NCBI GenBank assembly: GCA_001600055.1
Contig: BCIV01000019.1
Span: 124,001 to 188,000 of the forward strand
From: Filobasidium wieringae
Lineage: Eukaryota > Basidiomycota > Tremellomycetes > Filobasidiales > Filobasidiaceae
DNA: 64,000 nucleotides
Direction of reading: 5' to 3'
In this document: positions 46,713 through 58,423 of the stretch, in pieces
How the letters are laid out: every line of letters starts with the position of its first letter
Numbering within the stretch: position 1 is the stretch's first letter
Translations under genes and position numbers: made by a program
The notes under the pieces: model-generated
What the model was told of the DNA's origin: nothing
Seen by the model: only the letters and a program-made list of their open reading frames with translations
Databases searched by the model: none

Positions 46713-47172
46713 TCGAATTGTATGTGAGAAAGGGCTGAAAAATGGCAGAGTGGTGCGTAATCAAATGCTGATATGCTGAGTGATGTATTCATGCAGAACG
46801 ATGACATTCTCTGAACTCACTGAACGACCTGAACCTTCTAACGCTGCGTCATCACATGCGTTAACACGTCATCTCAGTCATGTATCGAACAGTTGATATA
46901 TTGATAAGCAGCTTGGCATGGTTTGCATCCGCTGAGGTGTACAATGTCCTAGATCTCCTAGAGCATACCATCCCAGATATTCCAGCTTGAAATGACCGCA
47001 TCCCCATTCGATCAAGGCTCATCCGGAGGACGGATACATACCACTAGTATAGATAAGCGCTTCTACTAAATATAAACAGTATGGAGCCTTACAACGGTCG
47101 TTTCTGACCGAAAGCCCAGCAAGAGACGCAAGCATAGACACACATCCGCTTCCTTCATATCCTCTCCACAAG
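46713..47172. promoter_or_regulatory. Divergent promoter of RPN9 and FAR11
   Basis: 460 bp between two divergently transcribed genes. No proteasome-associated control element of the yeast type (GGTGGCAAA) was found on inspection. The DNA is AT-rich near 46880-46950. Nothing else is visible. Confidence 0.5.
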
Positions 47173-50100
47173 ATGAACCCTCACTCCAGGATGGTACGAA
47201 ACTCCGGGCTAAGCATACACAATAACCCGCCGTCATACCTAGATTCTTCGATGCTTGATTTCGATAAGCTCGACGATTTTGATAGGCAGAATCATCACGC
47301 TTCTACACCTCCTACCGCTCAACTCAATCAAAGTCAATCAAGCACTTATGCGTCACGGGTACCACCTCCTGGTATTGTGAACAATATCAACAACGCAGGA
47401 GCAAATAACGGGGGGGTAGTTCCGGGATTACCATTGCAGCGACTACCGCTTGGCGCATTGGCGACCAAAGGCACCGGTGGGGGAGCACCGATGCAAAGGG
47501 GCGGTGGATTGCTAGGTCCCATAGGAGGTGTAGACACGATGAACCTGAAGCCTGGAGCGATGGGTGGGCCCTTCGTCAAGCAGAAAGTAAGGCATCTTTT
47601 GTTTTGTGATTTAGATGCGACTGATGTTTTTTCTGTTAAAATTTAAGCTGCAACAATTCACCTTCCGGTATGACGACACTGACACGCTGATGTCGGAATT
47701 ACAAGAATTCTTCCCCTACGTTGAGATGAACGGACTGGAAGAAGGAATGAACTCATTCCATTCGTCAACCCCCGGTCGTGAGTCATAATCAATACTTGAG
47801 CAAGGAAAATCGATTCTGAATTCGCTTCCTTGCCCATGCGTCAGGCTGGACAGAACTCCCTTCTTCGAAAAAGAAACATACAGTTTTATCCCTTCTTCAC
47901 GCCTTGGAGTCCTCCTCTCCTGCAACACGGCTAATAGCCGCCAAGAAACTATTCTATCTGCTTCAAGGGTGTTTTGGCGAGACCATGGGGGAAGAAGAAC
48001 AGCTCATGAACGTTTGCGAGAATGCGAGGTTGTTTCGAAATTTAGACGGCGTGGGAGTCGTTCTCGGAGGACTCAGGGACGGGATCAATAGACATGACGC
48101 ATTAGCGTAAGTTGAGACCGTCGTTCGAGCCCTTGATGATCCTATCGATTGATACTGGACTTCACAGTGACGTCTTGGAATCGTATACGCAGGAGGCTCA
48201 AAAAACGGACGGGGCTCCAGAGCAAATGCGACGGCTCGAGGAGGTCGTGGTGAAAATAGAAGAACTCAATGCAGAGGTCGGAGTATATCTTGGAATTCTA
48301 TACTTTGTGGTTGAGGTGTGCAGGGGGGATGAGGAGTTTGGCGAGGAGCTTAGTAGGTTTTCAACAGCGCGTTCGAAAATTGGTTGATGTATCTTACCAA
48401 GCGCTTTTGTAGTGGCACTGGATCCGCCATTACCAGTATATCTATTCAAAACAGTTGCTGGACTCAGAGAAAAAACCTCTCAGGGTTTCCCGGTCAAGAA
48501 GGTGACAAGTCGTCTCATTTTGCTGTTTGGATACTGAGCTTACTATGTCATTTCGATCAAAAGTTGCTTCTACTCATATGGAAGACGCTTCTGGCTTGTC
48601 TGGGCGGGTTCATTGATGTTAGGCGCGCGGTCGATTTGCAAAGAGATCTCAGCGATTTGACCCCTCTAAAACGAGGTTAGTACGTTTATGATAATCACAC
48701 CGATGTGCGACGTTTAACAATATGCCGTTTGACCTGGCCGCAGGTTTCACTAAGGTGACGCCAACAGGTGTCAAACAGTTCAAAAACGACCTTTCCATCA
48801 AGTATCCTACTTTCGTCTCTCCGATCACTTCGCAATCCCTCAGGTGCGAGAAGCTGGCGGAAGCGATTGAACCCATTCCCATTCGTTCAGCGTATCACAG
48901 CTCCGTAGAAGAGGGCCTTCCACGAGCTTTTGTGTCTCGTATACCTTCGCGGCCAGCCCAAGGCCTACCAGTCAATCCGCCAGCAGCAGGTCCAGCAAAT
49001 ACGCAGGCTTTGCCTCAAGCTGGAACTCCTGCCCCTTCACCTCCTCCTACCCCTCCTATGAAGCCTAAGAAGCAGCAATACCAGACAGACCAGACCCGCC
49101 CCTTCGTCTTTCCGTTCACAAGGAACAGTACCGCTGGATCCTCAAAGCTCGTTCCTCGAGCGATAGATGAAGCGGGCAATCTTTACGATCAGCATATATA
49201 CGTGCCTCTAGGCCTTTACCAACTATACAAAACTCGAGACGAATTTATCAGGGAGGAGTCTGGACTAGGATTTGGTTTAGGTGACTTGCGTAGCGGTTTG
49301 ATGGGAATTGAAAAAAGTAAAGATCTGTACGAGGATGAAGAGGGCTTCGGGAGCCTTGGAGAAGGCGAAGCAGACGATGAAGCATGGACCGCATGGAAAG
49401 TAGAAGACTGGAAATTGGAAGAGAAGGAGATCGAATTCGAATGCCAAGGAGACTCTGCCGGACTCAGAGCGATCAGATACAAGCGATCGAGCTTGAAGAG
49501 GTTATATCGGGTCGAGGTCATCTACGTAAGTAACCTTACTACTGTTCATCTTCTAAGCTCGCAGCTGAATGGTTATCATAGCGATCGATATTGCCATATG
49601 CACAGAGTGTGGTCGTGGTCCTACTCAAGCTGCTTTTGGCAACAGTTACCGGTAATCCAGCTGCCAGTCAGAACCCTCCACCCGGATCCCCGTTGGAAGA
49701 GAAAACGCGTAAGTGCTGTTCTCATCGACGTAAGCAGGGTCTCATACTCGTCATCATAGCCATCGAACAACCTGAAGAGAAGCCTATGACCTTGGAAGAG
49801 GTGGATGTCGCACGCCACCGAGAAATTACATCAAAGGCGGTATCTGCTGTATTGATCTTGCTGCTGAAATGGTTCAAAGCATCACGTGCGCACGCTCGAT
49901 CTCTCAGCTTGTCTCAGCCTCAACTGATCGGGTGCCCCATTATTTATGCTAGACGTCCTCAAGTTTCAGCATCTATCGACACTACTTATCGACTCAAATT
50001 GTTTGCTTCTGGTGCTCAAAATGTTTGGCCTACAAGAGCTATTGTCGCTAATACAGTCCAAACACGAGAAGGAGGACTGGAAGTGAGTCCGCAGATGGAG

Positions 50101-51636
50101 CTCACAATGCACTTCGCTCCTAGTTAAGCACCTTTCGTAGTCTGTTCCGATATTGTTACATTCACCATTCCCCGGACAAGGAGAAGGACGTTCGTCCTGT
50201 GCAGAACACCCGACCGCCTACCACGTCCAAAAACGCCGATGGAGAAGAAATGGAGATGCTGAACGACTTCTCCTGGCGAAACTTTTTCTACGCCGTCAAC
50301 TTCGTCAAGATCTTGCACCAACTGACGAAAGGACGACCATCGAGAATTAACCTTCTTGTGCAATACAAGAGTAGTGTGCGTATCTTGAAGGACAGATACC
50401 GCTAGCTCGCACTAACCAAGCCGTCTCGATAGCAAATCCTGAAGCGAATGTTGCGTGTCCCGCATCCCATGCTACAGCTTCAGATCTTGAAAGTCATCAA
50501 GAGTCAAGTACCTTACTGCGGCAGAAAATGGCGTCACTGTATGCATGAGTACTGTAGTTCCCGTTTCCAGAAAGGCGTTGCTCATTGATCGTTAACAGCG
50601 AACATGAAAACGATAACTGCAATCTACCTGAACTGCAAGCCTGAGCTTCGAGACGAATGGCTCGCTGCAACGGACATGGAGGGCGTAATGGAGGAATCCA
50701 ATTCCTCTGAAACCACCCTTCGCACACTCGTAAGATTCTACCACAACAAGCATTACTCATCTGTTCTTGGACATCTCGGTTTGGAGGCTATTAGTGCAGC
50801 CCATAGGCGATCGGAGTCACTGGCTGCGGAAGGAGGAAGCGAATTACTGGTTTCTGGATCAAGCATTCATCAGCGATCCGATTCAGATGTGTTCCCGCCA
50901 AACAGAACGTTGGTCGATCTTGCGACTTCTGGGGAGCAGGATTATAATCCTGACGCTTTGATGGGCGCATGGATGTACGATTATGAAGCCGTGATCGAAA
51001 GTGTTTTAGGAGCAGAAGGTGCTCACGAGGCGGCTCGCGAAGCGTTCGGGCCCCTCTCTCCAGTTCCTCGTTCGCCAAGTAAACAGGAGAACTTCAATTT
51101 CTCGAACGTTGCTTCGCGTCAAAACACTACCGCATGGGTGAGACTGGAAGAGATTCTTGGAGCCAGGAGCGGTCATCATGAAGACGACATCAGTGACTCG
51201 GAGAGCGTCGTGTCGATTGGCGAACTGGGAGCAGAAGCTAGATTGGCCTTTGGAGATCTAGATGAGATTGAGGAGGACCCTATCAAAGCAAGACAGAGAA
51301 GAAAAAGTAGTGGTAACGAGAACACTTGGGAGGTGAGTGCGGCACCCATGATGAAGTGATTTTGAAATTAATAGTGTCCGTTTACAGCACATCTCGCCTG
51401 ACCTGTCCCTACTTCCCCAGTCCCCTACTGAACGGGCTCGACGAAGGTCTTCGTCGTCTAATTCTTCACCTCTCCGACCTCTTATTCCCTCGACTGGGGA
51501 TTGGCTGCTCAGCCAGCCTTTTGAACCTGAAGATGACGAAGAGCTTGGTCCTATGCCGATACAGGGAGGAACCGAGGATGAGCTGGCCAGAGGCCACATG
51601 CCCGCAGATGAAGTAGAAGCGTTCTATCAGGTTTAA
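47173..51636 (+). CDS. far11: Far11/STRIP-type STRIPAK subunit
   Basis: A large multi-exon gene from MNPHSRMVRNSG to ...DEVEAFYQV. Family landmarks: QFTFRYDDTDTLMSELQEFF, SATRLIAAKKLFYLLQGCFG-like helices, the LFRNLDGVGVVLGGLRDG repeat, LLLIWKTLLACLGGF, a Pro-rich insert near 49030, then AVLILLLKWFKASR, LLIDSNCLLLVLKMFGLQEL, WRNFFYAVNFVKILHQLTKG, LQLQILKVIKSQVPYCG and MKTITAIYLNCKPELRDEWL. Far11/STRIP1/2 organises STRIPAK, a PP2A complex controlling mating arrest, cell fusion, septation and Hippo-like kinases; it usually sits at the ER or nuclear envelope. An acidic/Ser-rich tail after about 50940 is probably regulatory. Exon boundaries inside were not all resolved. Confidence 0.88.
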
Positions 51637-51800
51637 CAATAGCTAGTAATTCTGCACGACTCGTGCGCAGCGAGGCTCGACTGGATGATTAGATGACGAA
51701 GATCAACATGACTAATGCCTAATCGCGCGTCAGATACTTCATGAGATTACCTTGACCCATCTTACTTTCTGTCACAAACACAGTCAGCCAACTTTATGAC

Positions 51801-52793
51801 ATGAAACGGTATCGTGCGGGAACACCGAGCTCTAACGAATTCTCTGACAATAGTTCAGATGCAGAACCCACCACAAAACACAGGCGACAGGATTTGCTGC
51901 CTCAATTGACCGACGCCGTCCTGACCTGCCAGTTACCACCTACATGCAATCATGTTCCCGTCAAGTTCGATAACGTCGGACAGCTACAAGCGCATTACGA
52001 CAGATGTCATGTCTTTGTTTGTTCAGCCGATGCATGCGGAAAGGTGTTTCCTGATGCAAGAATACTAGATCTAGTCAGTTATGAGCGTTATCCACATAAG
52101 ACAGTCCGAGTCATATCCTTACTGTTGGACTGGCGTATTTAGCATATAATTGAGAACCACAATCCTCTTGTGGCTATCCGCCAGGCTGCCGGGGAAGATA
52201 TCGTAGGCCGCTGACGATAGCTGTATTGTTCGACATCCACTTACGGGTAGCCTATACTCTTGACCTCCAGTTCGAATGCTTTCTACCAAGAGATATATGC
52301 AGTAAAAGCTTTTCGGGCCCCAAGGAAAGAAGGAACCACATGGTCAAAGTCCATCGTAAGTGGTAAGCTTCCAACTGCTTGACTATATGTCAGATTTGAA
52401 TTTGAACCGCTAAACGGCATCACTAGATTTTCCTAAACAATACTTCTTTTCTGTGACGAATCATGGCGTAAGCCAACGCTTTGCAGTATCCGTTTGCGCA
52501 ATCAAACACTTATCACCAAGAATTGTTCACATCAGATAGGGGATATGATCAAGCGTTTCGGACCGGGAGCCTCGATGATTCGTCCAATATGGAATCCTCG
52601 CGAGAAAGGCATGTCAAAGTTTGAAAAGGAATTGCCAGCAGCTCTATTAAACCCTGAAGCCTGTATCGAAAACAAGGATCTAGATATTGAGGCTTTGACA
52701 GAAGGGATGAAGACAGCAAGCTTAGAATTTGTCCCGGCAATCTTGAAGCGAAAACAGAAAACCAAGGGAACGCTGCTTGAGTCTAGGAGCTAG
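51801..52793 (+). CDS. ZNF511-like C2H2 zinc-finger protein
   Basis: Exons begin at 51801 (MKRYRAGTPSSNEF). After a polar N-terminus come VLTCQLPPTCNHVPVKFDNV, LQAHYDRCHVFVC and DACGKVFPDARILDLHII with ENHNPL after it, then FECFLPRDICSKSF, ERRNHMVKVHRFPKQYFF and a C-terminal GDMIKRFGPGASM region. The spaced C2H2-like pairs with long inter-finger loops and HRFPK match the conserved eukaryotic ZNF511 family, whose role is poorly known. At least three introns interrupt it (for example after RILDL at about 52073). Confidence 0.82.
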
Positions 52794-53105
52794 CAGGCAA
52801 TTACTATATTCCAGCTGAAAACGACTCTAAGCGGACCTGTAGCATATATGCAGAACGACATTCATGACCATGACGATTATGTTGCATTGCCGACAGAGGT
52901 ACCACGATACAGTGCTTCTGCGGCTGCTGGATGTACGGTGCCGACAAATCTGCGGAATCCGTACGGTATGCTGAACGTATGGACTGTCGCAAGAAAGAGC
53001 GCAGTCGCAGAACACGCAGAAAGGTTAGACTGTAAGAGAGCGGTGCGATATTTTCGACATCAGCGAATGTACCGTATGCTTAGAATTGTATTGTATATCG
53101 CTGAT
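52794..53105. other. Convergent 3' region
   Basis: 312 bp between the ZNF511-like and TRM5 genes, which converge. A plus-strand frame of 97 codons (52848-53141) runs through it but overlaps the last TRM5 exon antisense and shows no domain, so it is not called. Confidence 0.5.
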
Positions 53106-55081
53106 TCATCGGAAGGCCACCTCTCGGGGAAGCTCAAATGATACACAATACATGTCTTTGTTCGGAGCCACCTTCCTCACATAATGCAGGTGGAAGCCCA
53201 CGGATTCATGCGTGATGGCGTGTCCCAAATAGCCGCTTGCACGCTGTTGCGAAACCGAAAAGGATTAATTCGTATACGAAGCTTGATACAAATAGACACC
53301 CACCTTGCAAATATCATCCCGCGCGTTGTCGCCTTCCGGCTCCTTCGTGAAACAGTGAACATGGACGATCGGCATATCAATGGCATCTTTTCCGGGGAAA
53401 TCCGCCTCAGCCAAGAGAGGTGCATAACAACCGTTGTACGCATCTAGGAACTCGAGTGCGGAACCTGGCAAATTCATCACGAAATGACTGATCGTTCGAG
53501 GGGTCGGTGCTTGGGTTTCGGCTGAGGTTTCTGGCGTTGACGGTTCCTCCTGTGCCTTTCCAAGTAGCATGTTGGCCATCTGCACAACAGTTTCGACTAT
53601 ACCGGCATTCGCTTCTTTCGTTTCCTGTTCTTTATCCGCCTCGCGTTTTCTTCTAGCCTCCTTTTCCAGCTTACGAGCAGAAGGTTTAGGACTAGGCAAT
53701 GGCGCGAATGGGTTCCTCCATAATTCGAGCGCAGCCTTCTGAATGAATTCTCTTCCATCGAGCGTTGTGATACGCAAGCCTTCCTGGACCTGAACTCTAC
53801 GTATTCAGCACTATGTCCGGAACGAATTAGATTCATGTCGTCTCACCCCGTTATCTAATCTGTTCTTTTCCATCCATTTCGTGCTCTCCGGGTTCAGATC
53901 GTTTGCGAGGACAAAACACCGCTTATTCTTTACGGCAGGGACGGCAAAAGGTCCTACTCCTGCCATGACGTCTGCTATGACTGTGCCAGGTGAGAAAAGT
54001 TGGACAAGCCGATCGTGTTCGTGCCCCAAACGCGAGTTCCAGTATACCTTCGAAAAGTCGAAGGTAAACTTGCAATCCGATTCTTTCTAAGCGTGGCCCA
54101 AACCCGCCTTCAGCTTCGTTGTTCGAAAAGTAATGTGTATAGACTGACCATATGGGCGATGAAGTCATCCTCCCCTGCTAAGACTTCCATCTTGAAGACT
54201 CTGAATTCTGTGTCGATCGAGTCCAACTTATTCACTACCGTTCTCAATCCAACGTTTTTCTATAGAAGTATCATCGATGCGCAATGGTCAAACTTCCATC
54301 GATCAGAAGCTAGTCGGTGCTTACTTACGTCTAGCATGACTTGTCCGATGATCTTTTTGTAAGGTAGGAACTCGTCTCTCAGGTTCATGTGAGCTGTCAA
54401 GCCGATCGAAGTAAGTTTCGGGCTTGAGTTTGATTATGCGCAGACTTGCCTATATGGCCCGTCTGAGTAAAACTGGTGGGAGCATCATCGAGAAGCTCCT
54501 CAGGCAGAATAGCTTGCAAGATCTCAGCGGCATTCCAATGATCGTACTCCAGTGTAAAATGGTATGGTTTCAGCTGTGGGTTTGGTTCTAATGTCGAGAG
54601 GTAAGTCGACAAGGTGGATGGAATCTCGCCTGGACATCGTTGGTGAGATGTGAGTACTAGGCCAGAGCACAAGGGACGGTATGAAACGGACTCGTATCAC
54701 CGTATCTAAGTAAGATCAATCTGTTCTCGGGGTTCTCGGGGTCTGGCTCTACTGATCGTCTTTTCGGGATAGCCATAACATGTCTGAGAGAACGATATTT
54801 GGATTACATCAATTCCGTACTTCATCCCTATCTGAAGCTGTACATTCCACTGACGATCTAATTTCTCTTGCCTTATTTATGCTGGTCACTTGGCGACCTG
54901 GAATGCTCACTCCTACTCGCTCAAGATCTAGGACGAACTTTGAGCGGTCCAGTTCTCTCATACCTCTGTGTGCTGGAGCTGGGATCTGATCCTTAGGAGC
55001 CAAAGATGTCGTTGCCATTTTGCGAAAGAATTGTGATTTGTACGTGTAGCTACTAGAGACACTGCGGAGAAACGTGAGCAT
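53106..55081 (-). CDS. trm5: tRNA (guanine-37-N1)-methyltransferase Trm5
   Basis: It starts at 55081 and ends ...LPREVAFR at 53106, with several introns. Features: a D1-type N-terminal domain ([20 protein letters not shown]), [20 protein letters not shown], a central SAM-binding motif ([15 protein letters not shown], then [20 protein letters not shown]), [18 protein letters not shown] with the catalytic NLP, and a closing [20 protein letters not shown]. The enzyme makes m1G37 next to the anticodon, preventing +1 frameshifting, in nucleus/cytosol and mitochondria. A Lys/Glu-rich insert ([20 protein letters not shown]) lies between the SAM and NLP motifs. The first 22 residues ([19 protein letters not shown]) look like a mitochondrial presequence. 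A second in-frame ATG starts [10 protein letters not shown], suggesting two isoforms. Confidence 0.95.
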
Positions 55082-55390
55082 ATATATGCTGCGGCCCTGC
55101 TTGGTCTTAGAGATGATCGAGCTGGAAGCTATTACAGGACAGTCTCATGGATAAGATAGCGTTAACCTGACTCCAGGTCACGTGAGCGAGGCCAAAGCGG
55201 ACATCTTGTCAGATTGTTGACTGAATGCCGAATGTTGACGATCATGTCCGCGTGTCATCATGAGCTGGATCTACCAGCACGGCTTGGTTCATGTATGAAT
55301 CATCGCTTCATGCCGCGATGTGAAGCGATATATCGTCCTAAAGTCCTTCCTACTTCCTAGGCATCTTTTCCGTTAGCTTGTACCAGAAAG
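55082..55390. promoter_or_regulatory. Divergent promoter of TRM5 and SEC62
   Basis: 309 bp between the two start codons. TCACGTGA at 55179-55186, a perfect E-box palindrome, is the only motif singled out. Confidence 0.5.
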
Positions 55391-56672
55391 ATGGGCGACG
55401 CTATGCCCATTGCAGAGGCACAGTAAGTTCAAGTTTTGTTTCAAAACCTCGGTGTAGCTGGTTGATATAACTCGATTCCTTGTGCGTTTAGAAACAAGGC
55501 AAGTATCCTTAGCCAAACTGGAGACAATTTGGTTTGGACTGATAAGAGGAATACTTGTCTGGAAGAAATAGGCTTCTCCTGAGTTGAAAGCTGTTATCTC
55601 ATATTTGCGAGGGAAAACAGGCCCCAAGTCCCGTCAAGGGGTTCTCAACGGCAAACGGGTGGATTACTTCAAGGGTGAGTCAATGATTGAAATAGCACAC
55701 GAGACGAAATTGGGTCCACTTCAGTCATTCTATCCTGTCTGTCCACTCTCTGAATTATTTCTGCATTGATATTTACGACCAATAGGCAAATCGGCAATCA
55801 AGTCTCTGCTCGACCCGGTATATAGCAAAATGAAGGGTGTTCCTATAATCGAGAATGAAGAACAAGCACAAGCGCTCATGTCCCGACTACTACCTCAGTA
55901 AGTTATAGCTTTGAAGTTCCAAAGACCATGACACATGGCGTCGTTCTGGATCTCATACGTTAATTCCCTTTCATTAGCGCCTTCTTTTTGCAAACGGATC
56001 GACCGGAGTTACCCGCGCCCCTACCCTCTGGTCAACTTCGACCTCTTCAGATCTCATCTCAACAACAATTCGCTCCTACCTCATATTACACCTGGTTCCT
56101 CGCTCCTTCCGCACTCTACACATACTTGGGATCCGCTCTCCTCGTTCTCGTTGTTTTAGGGGGCGTGATGTTCCCCTTGTGGCCACCTTTCATGAGGCTC
56201 GGAGTATACTACTTGAGCCTGGTCGTTTTGGGTTTGATCGGGCTGTTCATCGGAATCGCTTTGGTCAGGTTGGTCGTGTGGTTGGCCACGAGCTTGGTCA
56301 TGAAAAGGGGTGTATGGTGGTTTCCCAACCTGTTTGAGGATGTTGGCTTTGTAAGTTTTGCAACCTATAGATACGACATTGTTCGATAGGAGGGGCTAAA
56401 AGGTCTGACTCGTTTTGCTTAAGGTCGATTCGTTCATTCCCTTCTGGGATTGGGATCACCCGCCGCAGAAGAAATCGAAGAAATCCAAATCCGAGAAATC
56501 ATCTAAATCAAAGCGGACTCTTGCAGAGCCAGTTCTTGCTTCATCAACCGCCACCTCTATTCCTAACGCGTCAGCACCGATCACCACTGAGACTACTGGA
56601 CCTATCACAACCGATTCAGGGATCAGACACCGACAGCAAGCCTATGTTGAGGATGCGGGCGATGATGAGTAG
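55391..56672 (+). CDS. sec62: ER protein-translocation subunit Sec62
   Basis: Six exons (55391-55422, 55492-55498, 55572-55674, 55786-55897, 55978-56350, 56424-56672) give 291 aa. The cytosolic part has LKAVISYLRGKTGPKSRQGV and VDYFKGKSAIKSLLDP, then the family's membrane module: two hydrophobic helices (ALYTYLGSALLVLVVLGGVM, YYLSLVVLGLIGLFIGIALV) and VWWFPNLFEDVGFVDSFIPF. A Lys/Ser-rich tail follows (QKKSKKSKSEKSSKSKR). Sec62 works with Sec63/Sec71/Sec72 in signal-recognition-particle-independent import into the ER. Exon 2 is a 7-nt microexon (AAACAAG) whose downstream intron begins GC (AAG|GCAAGT). Without both, the frame is lost. Confidence 0.93.
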
Positions 56673-58423
56673 ATTTAGTTCAAGTGTAGGCAGACGATAT
56701 GTTCGACTTTGATTATGCATTTTTCGGCGTTTCAGCCGCGAGAACTGGAATGGTCTTGCTCCTCCTCGGTTGCATGATCACCATCTGGTTGACGAAATGG
56801 CTGGAGACTGCCAATCCTTCTATAGCGGTATTAGCATTTCTGCGACAATTGCGTTGACCTCCGTCATCTGGATTCGGAGATTCGCTAGTCGGACCATAAG
56901 CGTACATTTTCCCTCAGTTGGACTCTGCGCCATTTCTCTGCATAAACCATTCTCACAGCCTCCGAGGAAGATCTAGTCAGCTCGTAACTTGCTCTCGACC
57001 TTTCTCTCTGATGAGTCCTGTCCTTCTAAGCACTAGTCCAGGCCGTGTCCTCCTTGCAACCCAGAAACGATGACTTTGCTATTCGTTTGTTCGACCGATT
57101 GTCGATCAATCTCCTGTCCACATCATCCAATAGGATCAATAAAGCTCTTCGCGGGATCTATCCATACACCGATGGGATCGTATATACAATGTCATGTTGA
57201 CATGGCGGCGGCTCGTTCAGGGCAACAGAGATCGACCAGCGGCCCAGCTTCTACCGCTTTTGTCTTGTATCCCTCAAGGAAGGATTTCAATGTACAATTG
57301 CTTCCATTGCCATGTCTCATGTGCCCATTAGGTTGAGGTTCAAAATGAGAGGCTGAAGCAACAGACAAGACAGGTTCAGAAGGCACAAGTGAACGGACCA
57401 CTCTACCTCTTGCGTCGGTATGGCTTACAGGTGCATAGTCATTGGGTCTTACTCAAAGTTAGTCATACCTTGCGGGTAGCCTGATGTGAACATATTCACG
57501 AGGTGAAAGAAACTTCGAGGTTTTAGATTGACACACACGGGTGACGCATGACTGACCAAGTATACTTTCACCTGCTTGATTTGAGTGTTTGTCTCTCAGA
57601 TTGTGATCTGGGCAGTCGTACGCTCTATCCAAGATGACCATTCGATATACATAGAGAAGGAAGCCATGTACAGTTCAGGAGCTCGTTTGCCCCTATACGA
57701 CATCCGCCCGACGTCCGTTCTGCCTTGGAGATCTAGCTCTGCTCTAAACTAGCCTCATGGCTTTTATCATTCGTTCTGACCTCGTCTGAAGGGCAGTCTT
57801 GTTCGATCTTATGGTCAAATCCTTTTTGAATCCCGATATGTGTCATACCCCCGTGGATCAAGTGAATCACATGTCATGAATTGGTTCTCACTCGCGACAC
57901 CCCCATGGGTCCGAGTCGCAACGGCTTAATCATTAGTCGCTCGCAGTGTTCATCACCACTAGTCATAGAACGAAGCACAGAACCCGAGACTAATGAACCC
58001 GAGGGCTATTACCAGGATCTCACAAGAATATCCTTGTAGGCTAAAAGCATTGGGGTGAGTTGGCCATCTCGAGTCACGAACGAACGCGATCCGCGCACGG
58101 CTTAACAAACAGTCTGATAGACTCAGGGGATCGAGAGTGGGACTTGTCGGACGACTGGACGAATCCCTCAAGAAAGGAGGAGTGTCATCCACCACGGGAA
58201 TGCGAAACAAACGATACAGAGAGTTGAGAGAGATGCGGTATCAGTCTCCAGTACCTTTCTCGTTCGAGCGCTCGATCCTGGCCGAATCTTCACCCAGGGT
58301 GTCCGTCTCGGCTCATCCCTCCGACCCCCTTCCTCTGCACCAAGTTCAGCGAAATATGATCCCATATCGTACACTCCCCCCCCAGCAAAGCAATAAAGTA
58401 CATCGAAAGCGACCCGCGGGAGC
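56673..58423. other. Largest gene-poor gap in the euchromatic part
   Basis: About 1.75 kb between SEC62 and GAR1, which converge on it. On the plus strand 56699-56857 reads 52 codons with a hydrophobic stretch (MVLLLLGCMITIWLT). Minus-strand frames near 57192-57401 and 57959-58210 are open but show no domain. No tRNA, rRNA or repeat was seen, and I found no gene that can be supported. Confidence 0.4.

Noticed and set aside
52848..53141. Plus-strand 97-codon frame between ZNF511-like and TRM5 genes
   Set aside because: It overlaps the last TRM5 exon antisense and has no domain; it fits 3' UTR sequence.
56699..56857. Short hydrophobic plus-strand peptide after SEC62
   Set aside because: Only about 50 codons, no family and adjacent to the SEC62 3' end; it cannot be separated from chance.
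57192..57401. Minus-strand frame with a CCPERAAAMST end, considered as a lipid-modified peptide precursor
   Set aside because: No CAAX terminus, no repeated core peptide and no pheromone-like context.
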